Below are positions 34,389 through 43,705 of a stretch of 64,000 bases of DNA, in pieces. The stretch spans positions 56,210 to 120,209 of the forward strand of contig DMTN01000042.1 in NCBI GenBank assembly GCA_003477305.1. Direction: 5' to 3'. The notes below the pieces were generated by a model. That model was not told where the DNA came from. It searched no databases and saw only the letters and a list, made by a program, of their open reading frames with translations. The DNA is from Acholeplasmatales bacterium (GTDB lineage: Bacteria > Bacillota_I > Bacilli_A > Izemoplasmatales > Hujiaoplasmataceae). A program made the position numbers and the translations under genes. Numbering within the stretch: position 1 is the first letter of the stretch; each line of letters starts with the position of its first letter.

Positions 34389-34897
34389 CACTTGCGGATG
34401 ACGGTATCGGCCAAAAGACGGCGCTGATCGTGGAACTGATATGGCTCCGCATCCGGGGCGGGATGACCGATCGGCATCATGGCGATGGGATTGATATGAT
34501 CCGGCAAACTCAGCCGCAGACGGACTTCCTCGGGTTTAAACATCGCGATCCAGCAGGTTCCGAGGCCCTGCTCGACGGCTTCGAACATGATATGCGTGCC
34601 GATGATGCCGAGGTCGACTTCACCGGAATCATAACCGTCTTTGCGTTTCCAGCTTTCGTTGGCATCGTAGCATAGGATGAGCACGACCGGCGCGCCGAAA
34701 CGTCCCCTGGTGCATGCATCGACGATGGCGAGCGCTTCCGGACTTTGCATCACGAAGATCCGCTGGGGTTGGTTGTTGTGGGCGGTCGGGGCATTGCGCG
34801 CCGCTTCGAGGATGCGGTCGAGCCGTTCCGGTTCGACCGGATCGGCGGAAAACTTGCGGACGGAATAGCGTGCCTTCGTCATCGAAAGAAAATTCAT
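34388..34897 (-). CDS. Nitroreductase family protein
   Basis: 169 residues from the ATG at 34897 (GGAAGGGA upstream). FMN-binding nitroreductase fold: RYSVRKFSADPV with the conserved Arg, ARNAPTAHNNQPQRI, and a late GTCWIAMF. It would reduce nitro-, quinone- or flavin-type substrates with NAD(P)H. It starts 17 bases after the YwaF gene and is probably co-transcribed with it. Confidence 0.9.
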   Translation of the reverse strand: MNFLSMTKARYSVRKFSADPVEPERLDRILEAARNAPTAHNNQPQRIFVMQSPEALAIVDACTRGRFGAPVVLILCYDANESWKRKDGYDSGEVDLGIIGTHIMFEAVEQGLGTCWIAMFKPEEVRLRLSLPDHINPIAMMPIGHPAPDAEPYQFHDQRRLLADTVIRK

Positions 34898-34913
34898 GAT
34901 TTCCCTTCCTTCA

Positions 34914-35726
34914 TCAGGCGCGTCGGGTTGCGCGATGCGCCCCCGCGTGCCGGCGGGCAAGGAGTTCCGCGACGAGATAGAACGCTCCCATGTAGGCCCA
35001 CATCGTGAGCGCGACGGAGATCGAATAAAGCGCCGTGCCGCTGCCGAAGATGTTCTCGAGGATCATGAACGGGGTCCCGTCAGCGCGTGAAAGGAACATA
35101 TAATTGTCCTGAAACTGGGCGACCTTGCCGATCTGGTCGATGACAAAGGCCAACGCCATGAACACGCCGAGGATGAGGACGCCGATGCCGCGGTTTTTCT
35201 TCTCCATCGTCCCCAATCCGGACAGACCGATGTAGAGCGCGCTGAAGCCGGAGGTCATGTGGGTCGCCAAACTGATCATCGGGTCGAAATGCAGGACCGG
35301 AAAGATCGAATAGATGTTGCCCGCAAGATAGGTTCCGAGCACGGCGCCGAGTAACCCGAACATCATCACGAAATCGAGCGAGGCTTGCTGGAGCCGGCCT
35401 TTCGCGAAGGCGGCAATGGGCAGGACGATGAGCGGGATCGAGCAGAGGAACAACGGCAGATAGTTGAGCAGAATCCGAAAACTGTTCGTCAGGATGCAGT
35501 AGTTCACGAGTTTGATCAATTCGAGTCCGTCGAGGACGATGGCCGCGATGATGACGACCTTCATCTTCGCCGCGCGATCCGCTCCGGCGGTTTTGCGGCT
35601 CAGGCGGACCGCCAGGAACACGGCGATGAAAAACACGGTGGTCACCATCAGCAGGTGCTGCCAGGAGAATAACCCTTCGGGCAATCGGGTGAAATTCCAA
35701 CTGAAGAATTCTTTGACGAAATTCAT
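34914..35726 (-). CDS. YwaF family membrane protein
   Basis: 270 residues, seven or so hydrophobic segments. It has the YwaF (TIGR02206-like) pattern, with WQHLLMVTTVFF near the start, LPLFLCSIPLIVLP and a FVMMFGLLGAVLGTY helix. Function unknown; a role in envelope transport is a guess. ATG at 35726, GGGAG 8 bases upstream. Confidence 0.75.
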   Translation of the reverse strand: MNFVKEFFSWNFTRLPEGLFSWQHLLMVTTVFFIAVFLAVRLSRKTAGADRAAKMKVVIIAAIVLDGLELIKLVNYCILTNSFRILLNYLPLFLCSIPLIVLPIAAFAKGRLQQASLDFVMMFGLLGAVLGTYLAGNIYSIFPVLHFDPMISLATHMTSGFSALYIGLSGLGTMEKKNRGIGVLILGVFMALAFVIDQIGKVAQFQDNYMFLSRADGTPFMILENIFGSGTALYSISVALTMWAYMGAFYLVAELLARRHAGAHRATRRA

Positions 35727-35828
35727 GCCAACCACTCCCTTTTTCCGAATGACGCACCCATTATATCAAAACAGACGGAAGAAAAATATGGATTTCTGCG
35801 TGAAAAAGCCCGAAAACCAAAAAATAAA

Positions 35829-35868
35829 GGATCGAACGAAGGCGACGGGCGGTCGTCTCTTTCGATCC
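35829..35868 (-). terminator. Terminator after small lipoprotein gene
   Basis: A long hairpin: outer 8-bp stem 35829-35836/35861-35868 and an inner stem with one G-T pair, followed on the minus strand by TTTATTTTTT. Confidence 0.78.
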
Positions 35869-35887
35869 CGATGCATATGGTAATCAA

Positions 35888-36268
35888 TCAAGCTGGGTTT
35901 TCGAATGCTTCCTTGTCGACGTAAAACTGGAAAACGATGCTTTCCATCTCCGCAGAATATTTGATGTAATATTTCCCGTTCGAGACGCTCTTGTAGACGA
36001 AATGATCACCGAGTGCGGAAAAGAATTGCTCATACGTGAAGATCTCGTCTTCGGCCGGTGCGTATAGATAGATGAAATAGGTATCCTCGTTGGTAAACTC
36101 GTTTTGACTATGAAGTTCCTTGCCTTCGTCGGGATTGATGTAGCGGAACGTCGAGCTAACGCTGTTGATCACGTGGACTTCGTAATAGTCTTCCTGGTCA
36201 TAGGAACATCCCGCCATGACCGTAATGAGAATCGCCATCAAAACGACCGAACATATTTTCTTGAGCAT
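35888..36268 (-). CDS. Hypothetical lipoprotein, 126 residues
   Basis: MLKKICSVVL signal ending in VMAGC (lipobox near residue 20), then about 105 mostly polar residues rich in Tyr, Glu and Phe. It has no cysteines after the lipobox, no Thr tether and no recognised family. It faces the outside as a membrane-anchored small domain. Monocistronic with its own terminator. Confidence 0.65.
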   Translation of the reverse strand: MLKKICSVVLMAILITVMAGCSYDQEDYYEVHVINSVSSTFRYINPDEGKELHSQNEFTNEDTYFIYLYAPAEDEIFTYEQFFSALGDHFVYKSVSNGKYYIKYSAEMESIVFQFYVDKEAFENPA

Positions 36269-36335
36269 ATGGTTCCTCCTGTTTTGATTATATTTTATTG
36301 TTTGGCGACGACGATGTCAAGAATCCGAACAGGAA

Positions 36336-37250
36336 TTACCAGAAGGCCGTCGCCAGCATCACGATCAAGGGCATCGTCAGGATGCTGAGGAGCGTTGATA
36401 GGCAGACGATCCGGACGGCTTTGGAGTAATCCTGATTGAGCAGTCCGGCGAAGATGGCGACGTTCACGCCGACCGGAGCGGCAGCCGGGATGAGGATCGC
36501 GAACCGGACCTCGTTCATCGAAACGGGAAGCAAACTCAACAGTCCGATGGTGAGAAGCGGGATGACGACGAGTCTGAGCGCCACGACGAGATAGGCGCTC
36601 TTGTCGGTGAACAAATCAACGAACCGGCTCTGGGCAAGGTAACTGCCGATGATGAACATCGCGATCGGAGTGTTGAGGGGGGTGATCAGCGCGAGCGGCG
36701 CCGTGATGACCAGGGGTAGTTCGATTTCTGCGAAGAACAGGACGACGGCGATCACAAAGGCGATGAGAACGGGATTCGTGAAGATTTTCTTTGGACTGAA
36801 AATCGTTTTATCCTTCGTGTACAGATGCACGCCGTAGGTCCATTGGAACACGAAGATCATCATCACGAAGGAAGCGATGTAGAAAACGGCAGCTTCCCCG
36901 AGAAGCGCGGAAACGAGCGGTATCCCAAAGAAACCGGCATTCGAGAAAGCGGTCCCGAATTGGTCGACGACCCGCTTGTTCCGAAAGACGATTCGGGCAA
37001 CCAGGGCCGACAGTACGATCGCGGCGAGAGCCAGGACGAAGGAAAGCAGGAAGGCTCGCGTGTTCTCCGGTGTCCTTTCGATCAGAAAGGACTGGATGAT
37101 GATCGCGGGAACGACCAGACGGAGCAGAATCTGACTCAGGTCCTTTGCGCCTTGTTCCGTCAAAAATTTTTTCTTGAAGAGCATCCAACCGATCGCCATG
37201 AACCCGAACATGATGGCGATCCGTTCCGCCAGTAACCACACCATTTCCAT
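36336..37250 (-). CDS. AEC family transporter
   Basis: 304 residues, about ten membrane helices. The auxin-efflux-carrier fold is recognisable by LLRLVVPAIIIQSF early, the repeat structure, and ILIPAAAPVGVNVAIFAG and a late MPLIVML helix. Members move organic acids or efflux substrates; the substrate here is unknown. Separate promoter at about 37310. Confidence 0.85.
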   Translation of the reverse strand: MEMVWLLAERIAIMFGFMAIGWMLFKKKFLTEQGAKDLSQILLRLVVPAIIIQSFLIERTPENTRAFLLSFVLALAAIVLSALVARIVFRNKRVVDQFGTAFSNAGFFGIPLVSALLGEAAVFYIASFVMMIFVFQWTYGVHLYTKDKTIFSPKKIFTNPVLIAFVIAVVLFFAEIELPLVITAPLALITPLNTPIAMFIIGSYLAQSRFVDLFTDKSAYLVVALRLVVIPLLTIGLLSLLPVSMNEVRFAILIPAAAPVGVNVAIFAGLLNQDYSKAVRIVCLSTLLSILTMPLIVMLATAFW

Positions 37251-37426
37251 CGTGTCATCCTTCTTCCCCGAACAGGACAGAAAATCCGCGTCGCATTTTC
37301 GTTCGTTATCAGTATATCACGATGTCGAAAGTTTTGTATGTTCGTGGATAAAATCGCTCCCGGTGCAGAGATATTCGATCCTTGCGACATGACGATGCGC
37401 GGGCGTGATATAATAGAAAAGGAAAC

Positions 37427-37483
37427 ATGACGAAGTCGAAAACGGCGCTTCGGCTTTCCGCTCATCGTAGAAAAAAGGAGTAA
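37427..37483 (+). CDS. Upstream mini-ORF 1 (18 residues)
   Basis: MTKSKTALRLSAHRRKKE: an ATG ORF with AAGGA just upstream, behind TGATATAAT (hexamer near 37408-37413). The last codons contain AAGGAG, which is the ribosome site for the next mini-ORF. Basic and serine-rich. A leader peptide is likely, but a chance ORF is possible. Confidence 0.4.
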   Translation: MTKSKTALRLSAHRRKKE

Positions 37484-37522
37484 GTGCGCAGCGTTCGCCC
37501 GCCGCGTCCGACGGATCTATGA
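37484..37522 (+). CDS. Upstream mini-ORF 2 (12 residues)
   Basis: A GTG ORF that starts directly after mini-ORF 1 stops (TAA-GTG), with AAGGAG at the correct place, rich in Arg and Pro codons. Its TGA overlaps the ATG of the EamA gene (ATGA). The EamA gene has no good ribosome site of its own, so it would be reached by coupling. Confidence 0.4.
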   Translation: MRSVRPPRPTDL

Positions 37523-38412
37523 AACGAACCGCCCATCTCGCCGGCGTCGCCTTCGCCGTGATTTTCGGTTTCACGTTCCTGTTCTCCAAAATCGCCCTTG
37601 ACTACGTGAGTCCGGTCGGACTGATCAGTTATCGCTTTCTGGCCGCTCTTCTCACCTTCGAGGTATTAAGACGGCTGAAGGTCGTATCGATCCGGTTTGT
37701 CAAGGGTTGGTGGAAGCTTTGGCTCCCGGTCGCACTCTGCGAACCGATCCTGTACTTCCTGTTCGAATCGTACGGACTGATGGAAACCACCAGCGGCGAA
37801 GCAGGTATGATGATCGCGCTGATTCCGATTTTCGTCACGATTCTGAGCGCATTGATTCTGAAGGAACGGCCGCGTTTCCTGCAAGTGCTGTTCATCCTCT
37901 TGAGCGTTTCGGGAATCCTGTACATTCAACTCGCCAAGGCCCCGACCGGTGCCTCCGGCGAGTTCTGGGGATTTTTTCTCCTCTTCGCGGCCGTCTTGTC
38001 CGCAGCGTTCTTCAACATCGCATCGAAGCAGGCGGTCCAAGTCATGAAACCGGTGGAAATCACCTATTTCATGATGCTGTCGGGCGCCGTGGTATTCAAT
38101 GCGATCTACCTCGTCCAACTGGCGTTCGGCGGCGGCATCGACGCCTATGTCACCAATCTGCTGCATCCGGAAATCCTGATGCCGATCCTGTATCTCGGCA
38201 TCGTCGCTTCGATCGGCGGCTTCTTCCTGGTCAACTTCGCCTTAAGCAAACTACCCGCCCACGTCTCTTCCATTTATTCCAACCTGTCGACGATCGTCGC
38301 GATCGTCGCCGGCGCCTTGATCCTCGGCGAACCGCTTCTTCCCTATCATTATATCGGAAGCGCGATGATCCTGGTCGGCGTCTACGGCACGGTGTTCTTC
38401 GGCCGGCATTGA
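37519..38412 (+). CDS. EamA/DMT family transporter
   Basis: 297 residues, ten membrane helices in two EamA repeats (first from about residue 8, second from about 152). Typical features are FSKIALDYVSPVGLISYRFL near the start, IALIPIFVTILSALILKERP and ALILGEPLLPYHYIGSAMIL. Exporters of metabolites or drugs; substrate unknown. Its translation looks coupled to two mini-ORFs. Confidence 0.9.
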   Translation: MKRTAHLAGVAFAVIFGFTFLFSKIALDYVSPVGLISYRFLAALLTFEVLRRLKVVSIRFVKGWWKLWLPVALCEPILYFLFESYGLMETTSGEAGMMIALIPIFVTILSALILKERPRFLQVLFILLSVSGILYIQLAKAPTGASGEFWGFFLLFAAVLSAAFFNIASKQAVQVMKPVEITYFMMLSGAVVFNAIYLVQLAFGGGIDAYVTNLLHPEILMPILYLGIVASIGGFFLVNFALSKLPAHVSSIYSNLSTIVAIVAGALILGEPLLPYHYIGSAMILVGVYGTVFFGRH

Positions 38413-38512
38413 TGCGTTCGCTGTCATGATTGGTCGCTGAGCATCGATAGAGCAACAACGATGACTTTTCCCATTCTTGGTTTATAATAGAGAAAGATGA
38501 AGGAGGTGTGCC

Positions 38513-39478
38513 ATGTTCCACTTCACCGTAGAAACGAAAAAACCATCGCCCGTCGACGAAGCCGTCTATGATTTCATCGCGCTCGGAGGCGGACCCGCGG
38601 GTCTGAACGGCGCCTTGTATGCGAAGCGCAAGGGTCTTCGCACCGCCGTTCTCGCGTACGATCTCGGCGGACAGCTCAAGAATACGTCAAGCGTCGACAA
38701 CTACCTCGGCTTCGACAACATCGACGCCGGCCAACTGATCGACCGGTTCGTATCGCATCTTGGTTCGCTCGACGTTCCCCTGATCACCTCCGTACGGGTC
38801 GCTGCGATCGAGAAACAAGGCGACCTGTTCCATCTGCGACTCGATAGCGGTCGTGTGATCAAGACGAAAACCCTGCTCGCGGCACTCGGCGGATCACCCC
38901 GCAAACTCGACGTCCCGGGCGAAGAACGCCTGGGTGGAAAAGGCGTCTCCTACTGCGCCACCTGCGATGCGCCGTTCTTCAAGGACAAACATGTCGTGGT
39001 CGCCGGCGGCGGAAACAGCGCCGTTGAATCGGCGATGGATCTTGCGAAATGGGCCTCGCATGTCACAATCATCCACCGCAGCAAGTTCCGCGCCGACCAA
39101 ACCCTCCTCGACAAACTCGACAAGATCGCCAACATCGACGTTCGTTTGGAAACGCAGATCCTCGAAATCCTCGGGTCCGACCACGTCGAAGCCGTCATGA
39201 TCAAGGACAAACGGACCGAAACCGTCTCAAGTTTTCCCGCCGACGGCATCTTCATCGAAATCGGCACGATTCCGAACACCGCACTTTTCATCGAACTCGC
39301 CCATCTGAACGAATCCAAGGAAATCATCGTCGACGGCTTCCAGCAGACCTCTCTTGAAGGCCTCTACGCCGCCGGCGACATCACCGCCCAGCCATACCGC
39401 CAGATTATCATCGCCGCCGCGGAAGGCGCGAAAGCCGCTCTCTCCGCGAGCAACTACTTGAACAAGAAAGGACTATGA
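38513..39478 (+). CDS. Thioredoxin reductase-like FAD/NAD(P) oxidoreductase
   Basis: 321 residues. FAD-binding GGGPAGLNGALYAKRKG near residue 23, redox-active CATCD near residue 145, NAD(P)-binding GGGNSAVESAMDLAKW, and a C-terminal GLYAAGDITAQPYRQ. The ATG of the next gene overlaps its stop (ATGA). It very likely reduces the two-domain thioredoxin encoded next, an arrangement equal to a split AhpF. Confidence 0.9.
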   Translation: MFHFTVETKKPSPVDEAVYDFIALGGGPAGLNGALYAKRKGLRTAVLAYDLGGQLKNTSSVDNYLGFDNIDAGQLIDRFVSHLGSLDVPLITSVRVAAIEKQGDLFHLRLDSGRVIKTKTLLAALGGSPRKLDVPGEERLGGKGVSYCATCDAPFFKDKHVVVAGGGNSAVESAMDLAKWASHVTIIHRSKFRADQTLLDKLDKIANIDVRLETQILEILGSDHVEAVMIKDKRTETVSSFPADGIFIEIGTIPNTALFIELAHLNESKEIIVDGFQQTSLEGLYAAGDITAQPYRQIIIAAAEGAKAALSASNYLNKKGL

Positions 39479-40128
39479 ATCCCATGCCAAAATTACTCCC
39501 CGCTGAAGTTTCCGAACAAATCAGATCGTTGCTTGAAAGCATGATCGATCCCGTCAGTATCATCTATTTCACCGACCACAAGTGCAGCTCCTGCTTGGAA
39601 ACCGGTCAACTTCTCGAGGACATCGCCGGTTTGAACAACAAGATCAGCCTCGTCGTCAAGGACTTCGCCAAGGACATCGACGCGGTCAAGCAATACGATA
39701 TTCGCCGCATCCCCGGCTTCGTCATCCTCGACCATGAGCAGAAAGACCGCGGCGTCCGCTTCAGCGGCATCCCCGCCGGCCATGAGATCAATTCGTTCCT
39801 TTCGGCTTTGCTTGAGATGTCCGGCGTCGATTCTGAACTCAACGCAGACATCCTTGCCCGAATCAAGAAAATCGCCAAACCGATCGACATCAAGGTCTTC
39901 GTCACCCTGTCCTGCCCGCACTGCCCCGGCGCGGTCCAGACCGCGCATCGGCTCGCGATGCAGAATCCGTTCATCCGAAGCGAAATGATCGAAGCGCAGA
40001 CCTTCCAGGAGATGAGCCGCGTCTACAAAGTCTCGGGCGTTCCGAAGATCGTCATCAACGACAAGTACGAACTGCTCGGCGACCAGCCGCCGGAAAGCTT
40101 CCTCGATCTGATCGACAAAATCGCATAA
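39475..40128 (+). CDS. Two-domain thioredoxin-fold protein (PDO/AhpF N-terminal type)
   Basis: 217 residues. Two thioredoxin folds: the first with CSSC near residue 40, the second with CPHC near 145, followed by a cis-Pro SGVPKIVIND. This is the layout of protein disulfide oxidoreductases and the AhpF N-terminal unit. It would take electrons from the preceding reductase and pass them to a peroxiredoxin or disulfides; no peroxiredoxin is visible here. Confidence 0.88.
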   Translation: MNPMPKLLPAEVSEQIRSLLESMIDPVSIIYFTDHKCSSCLETGQLLEDIAGLNNKISLVVKDFAKDIDAVKQYDIRRIPGFVILDHEQKDRGVRFSGIPAGHEINSFLSALLEMSGVDSELNADILARIKKIAKPIDIKVFVTLSCPHCPGAVQTAHRLAMQNPFIRSEMIEAQTFQEMSRVYKVSGVPKIVINDKYELLGDQPPESFLDLIDKIA

Positions 40129-40187
40129 GGAACATAGAAACCGCATGAATGGAAGGAACAGGCGTCTGACTTCTGTTCCGGCATATG

Positions 40188-40225
40188 AAAAGGAACCCGA
40201 TGCAATCTGCATGGGTTCCTTTTTT
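40188..40225 (+). terminator. Terminator after the TrxR/PDO pair
   Basis: An extended hairpin AAAAGGAACCC/GGGTTCCTTTT with an inner GATGCA/TGCAT stem and a T run. It also sits at the left end of the ADP-ribosylglycohydrolase gene, and the minus side is A/T-rich enough to act on both strands. Confidence 0.8.
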
Positions 40226-40237
40226 GTCATCGTCGTC

Positions 40238-41617
40238 TCAGTCGGCGAGGATGGCGGCAAGCGTATCGTCCGTCAGGCTTCCGACCGTCATCCGCTTCAT
40301 CCCGCGGCAGTACGTGACGATTTCTTCGCCGACCGGTTTCGCCCAATGCGCGGGAACCGCGTCGTTCATGATCCCGATCGCCGTCATGATCTGCGCGGCG
40401 TTGCAGTCGACGTCATATCCGATCATGCCGATGATGTGCATCGTCTCGTCGAAATCGCCGTTTCCGAACCAGAGCGCGACGACTTCCGCCGCCGCGTTCG
40501 GATAGCTGTGGATCCAGTTGTACGTCTTAAACGACGGCTCAACGACCATCCAGACGGCTTCCCAGTCGGTTCCGGTGCGACAGGCCGAGAGTGTTTTGGC
40601 AACGATGGAATGATACTCGGAATCCAGCGGGATCGCCGCCACGCACTGTTCCAGCAGACGCCGCACGTTCGTTTCGGTGAACGACAGGGAAACCAGCACG
40701 GCATTGAAGACTTCTCCCAAGACGCCGTTGTTGTGATGCGAAACGACGCCATCGATGAAGGCGAGGCGGGCGGCCTCTTCGGCGTCGCCCGGCGCCAGCA
40801 TGCCGCAGATGGCGCCGCGCATCTGCGCGCCGATCCACTCGCGATACGGGTTGTTGAAAGAACCGCTCTTCGGCGGAAGGATACCCGCGCCGATGTTCTT
40901 GAGCGCGATTTCCTCGGCCGACCAGCCGAAGGGAACGACCGAGACCCAGGCGAGCGCGACGTCCTCGCTCGTGATCCGGCGGCCATGTTTTCGGTACGCA
41001 TCAAGGAAGGCGAGTTCGTAGGTGATGTCGTCATTGTAGGTATTCGGGGTTCGGACGTAATCGTGGATTTCGCCGAACGCGGCGCGCAGGTTTTTCGTGA
41101 CGTAGCCTTCAAGCGCGGTGCCGTACGCCCCGCCGACGATCTGACCGAGCCAGCCGTGGTACATGCGCGACCGGAACCGCGGGGAAGCGATATCGACCGG
41201 CAAGCGTGACGGGAACTGGACGTTCTGCCGATAAAGCTCGAACGTTTCATAGACTTGGTACTGACGATACGGATGGTGCGGAATCGGGGCCATGCGGCCA
41301 AACAGATTCCATAGTTTGCAAGTGATCGGAATCAGTCGACGGAGATCGTCTGCGGCATACGCCGACCGCCCTTCTTCGAGCAGCACTTCCGCATCCGATA
41401 CGTCATAGCCCATGTTCTCCATCGATTGGACGGCGCCGACGATGACCGCTTCCGGAGCGCCGGATCCGGGAACGTTTGAGTGCCATTTCATCCGATAGGT
41501 GAGATCGCTCATCTGTTCGAAGGCAGCGATTCCTTTCCATGCCTGTTCGTCTTCACTCAGGATGACAGGGATGCTTCCATGCAGCAATTCATATGCGGTT
41601 TCCCAGGCTTTCTTCAT
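40238..41617 (-). CDS. ADP-ribosylglycohydrolase family protein
   Basis: 459 residues, larger than DraG or ARH3. The ADP-ribosylglycohydrolase core is visible: GGAYGTALEGYVTK near residue 168, NDDITYELAFLDAY (first acidic metal pair), AWVSVVPFGWSAE, and a late VDCNAAQIMTAIGIMNDA for the second metal site. The N-terminal 130 residues are an extension. It is the last gene of the nucleoside-transport operon, with an ATGA overlap to the permease, so it probably cleaves an imported ADP-ribose- or ribosyl-type compound; this is inference. Confidence 0.85.
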   Translation of the reverse strand: MKKAWETAYELLHGSIPVILSEDEQAWKGIAAFEQMSDLTYRMKWHSNVPGSGAPEAVIVGAVQSMENMGYDVSDAEVLLEEGRSAYAADDLRRLIPITCKLWNLFGRMAPIPHHPYRQYQVYETFELYRQNVQFPSRLPVDIASPRFRSRMYHGWLGQIVGGAYGTALEGYVTKNLRAAFGEIHDYVRTPNTYNDDITYELAFLDAYRKHGRRITSEDVALAWVSVVPFGWSAEEIALKNIGAGILPPKSGSFNNPYREWIGAQMRGAICGMLAPGDAEEAARLAFIDGVVSHHNNGVLGEVFNAVLVSLSFTETNVRRLLEQCVAAIPLDSEYHSIVAKTLSACRTGTDWEAVWMVVEPSFKTYNWIHSYPNAAAEVVALWFGNGDFDETMHIIGMIGYDVDCNAAQIMTAIGIMNDAVPAHWAKPVGEEIVTYCRGMKRMTVGSLTDDTLAAILAD

Positions 41618-42564
41618 TGTTTGATCTCCTTCTTGGCGAGGCGGGGATGCAGTTTTCGATACCGGATGACGGAATAGATCACGAGCCCGGCAGTCGTCGT
41701 CAGATACGGCAGGGTGTTGAGCAATTCATAGGGGATGGTGAAGGACGGAAAGGTCTGCGCGGCCAGCGAGAATGCGTTCACCGCGCCGAACAGGACGGCG
41801 AAGAGCGCGGTAGCCACCGGGTTGCCGGCGCCGATCGCTTCCGCGGCGATGCCGATGAAGCCGCGTCCGGCGACCATACCCGTGTTGAAACTGCTCATAT
41901 ATCCGAGCGAGAGATATGCTCCGCCGAACCCTGCGAGTCCGCCGGCGATCAAGAGCGCGATCGTCTTGACGCGATCGGTTGAGATGCCGACCGACGCCGC
42001 GGCGGCTTCGTTCTTGCCGACGGCGAGGATGCGGACGCCGAGGACGGTGCGGCGAAACAGGAAGCGGACCGCGAAAACGGCGACGATCGCAAGGTAGACG
42101 AGCGGATTGACCTCTGTGAAGAATACTTCGCCGATCAGGGGAATATCCTTCAGAAGCGGCACGTTCCATGGCGTCATCGCAATGCCGGGATAGTCGCTCT
42201 TGTTCCCGGTGATGGCGTAGACGACGAAGACGGAAAGACCGGCCGCAAGGATGTTGGTCGCGATCCCGACCAGAATGTGGTTGGTCCGAAGCCGAACCGT
42301 GCAAAAGGCGAAAAACAAACCCATCAGGATGCCGGCGAAGACGCCGGCGAGAACGCCGAGCATCGCCGATCCGGTCAGGGTGCTGAAGAGCGCCGCGGCG
42401 AGCGCCGCGGATACCATCGCGCCTTCGATGCCGATGTTGAGGACGCCCGCCTTGTTGGAAACGAGCGCGGCGAGCGCCGCGAAGACAAGCGGGGTCGCAA
42501 GTTGGAGGATCATTGCATAGAACTCGGGTGTGGCGAACAGCTGCAAGAACTCACGCATGGTCAT
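41614..42564 (-). CDS. nupQ: Nucleoside-type ABC permease (NupQ-like)
   Basis: 316 residues, about eight to ten helices. It belongs to the BPD_transp_2 group: LNIGIEGAMVSAALAAAL, RTNHILVGIATNILAAGLSVF and GRGFIGIAAEAIGAGNPVATAL. It pairs with the preceding permease (14-base overlap). It imports nucleosides in BmpA-type systems. Confidence 0.9.
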   Translation of the reverse strand: MTMREFLQLFATPEFYAMILQLATPLVFAALAALVSNKAGVLNIGIEGAMVSAALAAALFSTLTGSAMLGVLAGVFAGILMGLFFAFCTVRLRTNHILVGIATNILAAGLSVFVVYAITGNKSDYPGIAMTPWNVPLLKDIPLIGEVFFTEVNPLVYLAIVAVFAVRFLFRRTVLGVRILAVGKNEAAAASVGISTDRVKTIALLIAGGLAGFGGAYLSLGYMSSFNTGMVAGRGFIGIAAEAIGAGNPVATALFAVLFGAVNAFSLAAQTFPSFTIPYELLNTLPYLTTTAGLVIYSVIRYRKLHPRLAKKEIKQ

Positions 42565-43705
42565 CCACCCCTCCGACGGGCGCGAGTTGTTTCCGACGGA
42601 ACATCCGCTTGGCGATGACGCCGCGGAACCATGCGCTCGAGAAGAATGCTTCGGATGCGACGAGGATCAGGATCAAGCCCTGAATGATCTGGACGACTTC
42701 CTGGGCGACGTCGGTGTTGAAGGCCATCAAATCCGCTCCTGATCGGAGATACCCGATGAACAGCGCGGCGAACGGAACAAGCAGCGGACGGTTCTTGGCG
42801 ATGATCGCGACCATGAATCCGTCGAACCCGAAACCCGGCAGGGTTTTCCAGTTGAAGCGGTGGTAGTTGGCGAGGATTTCGACGCCACCGCCGAGTCCCG
42901 CGACGCCGATGCCGAGAATCTGCGAAGAGACCCCGGCGCGGCCGACGTCGATGCCGACGCTACGGGCAAACGCCTTGTTGTCGCCGGTCATCCGGAGCCG
43001 GAATCCGAAGCGGGTCCGGAACATGTAAAGATAGGCGACGACCGCGACGCCGAGGGCGATCAGAAGTCCGGTCGTGACATTCGTATTTTCGAAGAGGATG
43101 CGAAGCCGGGAAGCATCCGGAATCGGCGCGGTCGCATTGTCCCCCGACGTGACGTCGATCACGACGTTGGAGATGAGCCAGACGCCGATCCACATCACGA
43201 TGAAGTTGAACATGATCGAACTGACGAACTCGTTGACTTCGTACTTGGCCTTGAGTTTGGCCGGGATGTAGCCGATCAGCATCGCCGCAAGGGTGCCGCA
43301 CGCGAGCGGGATGATGATCGCGAGGATGCCGGATAAATCGAAGTAGATGGCGGCGAGGGCGGCGATCAGTCCGCCCGCATAAAACGCGCCTTCGGTGAAC
43401 ATGTTGAAGTTGCCTCCCTTGATGATCAGGCAGGCGGCGATCCCGGCGAACAGTAGCGGTGTCGCATTCTTGAGCACTTCGCCGAACTCGGTCGGTGACG
43501 AGAGCGGGCCGAAGACGAACCAGCGGATCGCCATTTCGGGATCATCGGAGACGAAACCGATGACCGCGAAGGCAACGAGATAAGCGATCAGGATCGCAAT
43601 CAGCGTGCGTCCGCCTTCGATCAAGGCGGTCAAAAGATGCCGAGACGTAAACTGCGACTTGAACCAGGAACACAGTCGCGAAACAAAAGCGGAAAGGCGC
43701 TTCAT
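42551..43705 (-). CDS. nupP: Nucleoside-type ABC permease (NupP-like)
   Basis: 384 residues. An N-terminal cytosolic stretch, then a BPD_transp_2 permease: IIKGGNFNMFTEGAFYAGGL, NEFVSSIMFNFIVMWIG and GFGFDGFMVAIIAKNRPLL. The first of two permeases; coupled by ATGA to the ATPase gene. Confidence 0.9.
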   Translation of the reverse strand: MKRLSAFVSRLCSWFKSQFTSRHLLTALIEGGRTLIAILIAYLVAFAVIGFVSDDPEMAIRWFVFGPLSSPTEFGEVLKNATPLLFAGIAACLIIKGGNFNMFTEGAFYAGGLIAALAAIYFDLSGILAIIIPLACGTLAAMLIGYIPAKLKAKYEVNEFVSSIMFNFIVMWIGVWLISNVVIDVTSGDNATAPIPDASRLRILFENTNVTTGLLIALGVAVVAYLYMFRTRFGFRLRMTGDNKAFARSVGIDVGRAGVSSQILGIGVAGLGGGVEILANYHRFNWKTLPGFGFDGFMVAIIAKNRPLLVPFAALFIGYLRSGADLMAFNTDVAQEVVQIIQGLILILVASEAFFSSAWFRGVIAKRMFRRKQLAPVGGVDDHA

